The notes beneath the pieces were generated by a model. It was not told the DNA's origin and did no database searches. It saw only the letters and a program-made list of their open reading frames with translations. This document shows positions 7,267 through 8,407 of a stretch of DNA of 8,407 bases, piece by piece. Source of the DNA: Bacteroidota bacterium (GTDB lineage Bacteria; Bacteroidota; Bacteroidia; Flavobacteriales; Flavobacteriaceae). Location: positions 1-8,407 of the forward strand of contig JABHYI010000125.1 in NCBI GenBank assembly GCA_018656255.1. Direction: 5' to 3'. The first letter of the stretch is position 1; every line of letters begins with the position of its first letter. A program made the position numbers and the translations under genes.

Positions 7267-7275
7267 TATTTTGCA
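7267..7275 (+). promoter_or_regulatory. Candidate -7 promoter element for the acyl-CoA synthetase gene
   Basis: TATTTTGCA lies 20 nt before the ATG at 7296. It resembles TAnnTTTG but has one T too few between TA and G. An overlapping alternative, TATTTTTC at 7257-7264, has correct spacing but ends in C. No TTG at -33 fits either. A promoter is expected here because a strong terminator lies just upstream; the exact element is uncertain. Confidence 0.35.
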
Positions 7276-7295
7276 TTCACAGAAATTATAATGAT

Positions 7296-8407
7296 ATGAC
7301 AGAAGTAAAAAGACTTTTTGACTTTCCATACTACCAACTAGAAAACTATCCTCAAGAGGCTGCACTAGTTAGTAAAGAAAATGGAACTTGGGTTAAAACA
7401 TCCACCCAACAATATATAGATCAAGCCAATGCAATTAGCCGTGGTTTGATAAAACTTGGAGTAAAAGCCAATGACAAAGTAGCCATTATTTCTATGACAA
7501 ATAGAACACAGTGGAATATCTGTGACATTGGAATACTGCAAACAGGCGCACAAGATGTGCCTATCTACCCTACCATATCTGAGCAAGACTATGAGTATGT
7601 TCTTAACCACTCAGAGTCTAAATATGTATTTGTTTCCTGTAAAGAAGTCCTAGATAAAATAAATAAAATAAAAGCAAATGTTCCTACTCTTTTAGGAGTT
7701 TATAGCTTTGAAGATATAGATGGCTGTGATTCTTGGCAAGAAGTGATTACCCTTGGTAATGACAATCAAGATTTGCAACAAGAAGTGCAAAAACGCATGG
7801 ACGCAGTTCATGAAGATGATTTAGCAACACTTATATACACCTCTGGAACTACCGGAAGGCCAAAAGGAGTAATGCTAAGCCACAAAAACATTGCATGTAA
7901 TGCTAAACACAGTAAAGGGAGATTACCCATAGAAATGGGTAAATCCAAGGCGCTGAGTTTTTTACCTGTATGTCATATATATGAGCGCATGCTATTGTAC
8001 ATGTACCAATATTGTGGTGTAAGCATTCATTTTGCTGAAAGTTTAGAAACCATTAGTGATAACCTTAAAGAAATTCATCCAGAGGTAATGACGGCTGTAC
8101 CGCGTTTACTTGAAAAAGTATACGATAAAATTATTGCCAAAGGTGCAGATTTAACGGGAGTTAAAAAGAAACTATTCTTTTGGGCCGTTGATCTTGGTTT
8201 ACAATGGGAACCTTATGGACAAAATGGTTGGGTGTATGAAACAAAGCTAAAAGTAGCACGTAAATTAATTTTCAGTAAGTGGCAAGAAGCCCTTGGTGGA
8301 AATTTAAAAGCTATTGCTTCTGGTTCTGCAGCATTACAACCTAGACTTGCAAGAGTATTTAATGCGGCAGGATGCCCAGTAATGGAAGGGTATGGTCTTA
8401 CAGAGAC
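7296..8407 (+). CDS. Long-chain acyl-CoA synthetase (AMP-forming), N-terminal 370 residues (runs off right edge)
   Basis: Activates fatty acids to acyl-CoA through an acyl-adenylate, feeding beta-oxidation or lipid synthesis; probably cytoplasmic or at the inner membrane face. The ATG at 7296 begins MTEVKRLFDF; an ATG at 7291 is followed directly by a stop and is excluded. The visible part has the long-chain-type segment VPIYPTISEQDYEYVLNHS, the AMP-binding P-loop YTSGTTGRPKG (181-191), LPVCHIYER (223-231), VPRLLEKVY (268-276), and GSAALQPRLARVF shortly before the end. The window stops inside EGYGLTET (from residue 364). Similarity is to the FAA1/COG1022 long-chain group rather than to acetyl-CoA or small-chain enzymes. 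Family members are commonly about 590-600 aa, so roughly the last 220, including the C-terminal lid with the catalytic Lys, lie outside. No signal peptide. The gene starts 79 nt after the upstream terminator, so it is probably transcribed separately. Confidence 0.95.
   Translation, partial: MTEVKRLFDFPYYQLENYPQEAALVSKENGTWVKTSTQQYIDQANAISRGLIKLGVKANDKVAIISMTNRTQWNICDIGILQTGAQDVPIYPTISEQDYEYVLNHSESKYVFVSCKEVLDKINKIKANVPTLLGVYSFEDIDGCDSWQEVITLGNDNQDLQQEVQKRMDAVHEDDLATLIYTSGTTGRPKGVMLSHKNIACNAKHSKGRLPIEMGKSKALSFLPVCHIYERMLLYMYQYCGVSIHFAESLETISDNLKEIHPEVMTAVPRLLEKVYDKIIAKGADLTGVKKKLFFWAVDLGLQWEPYGQNGWVYETKLKVARKLIFSKWQEALGGNLKAIASGSAALQPRLARVFNAAGCPVMEGYGLTE

Noticed and set aside
7365..7610. Minus-strand 81-codon open frame
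   Set aside because: Antisense to the conserved N-terminal region of the acyl-CoA synthetase; no independent support.
1..8407. Mobile element, CRISPR array, toxin-antitoxin, defence or biosynthetic cluster
   Set aside because: No transposase, integrase, regularly spaced repeat, RNA gene or clustered accessory gene is present; all four genes belong to families with housekeeping or common secreted roles, apart from the one of unknown function.

Overview
The window is ordinary low-GC chromosomal DNA that looks like Bacteroidota, most likely a flavobacterium. The evidence is two exported proteins with signal peptides ending in Phe-Ala-Gln or Phe-Ser-Gln, a C-terminal type IX secretion (T9SS) sorting domain with a Tyr-Pro-Asn-Pro turn, a large single-chain PurL, and a -7 promoter box of the TAnnTTTG type (an exact TACCTTTG lies before the second complete gene). 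Shine-Dalgarno sequences are absent or weak, as is usual in this phylum. No mobile element, CRISPR array, tRNA, rRNA, phage gene or defence gene was seen.

Layout. Positions 1-711 (minus strand) hold the first 237 residues of a secreted protein of a conserved but poorly characterised family; its C-terminus lies outside the window. A 289-bp divergent intergenic region (712-1000) follows. It contains a perfect 17-bp palindrome, a looser inverted repeat, a degenerate direct repeat and promoter-like elements facing both ways. Positions 1001-4663 (plus) encode a complete formylglycinamidine ribonucleotide synthetase (purL, 1220 aa). After a 96-bp gap with its own promoter, 4760-7159 (plus) encodes a complete 799-aa secreted M14 zinc carboxypeptidase with a T9SS sorting domain. 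A strong hairpin terminator (7178-7216) closes that unit. From 7296 to the right edge runs the first 370 codons of a long-chain acyl-CoA synthetase, cut inside its EGYGLTET motif.

The four genes do not form one pathway: purine biosynthesis, extracellular peptide trimming, fatty-acid activation and one unknown exported protein. Each seems to have its own promoter, so the window reads as neighbouring single-gene units rather than an operon. I found no convincing undescribed system. The points most worth a second look are the palindrome upstream of the left-hand secreted protein, which sits where an activator site would be expected, the poorly described family of that protein, and the acidic specificity-pocket residue of the carboxypeptidase, which suggests a preference for C-terminal Lys/Arg.
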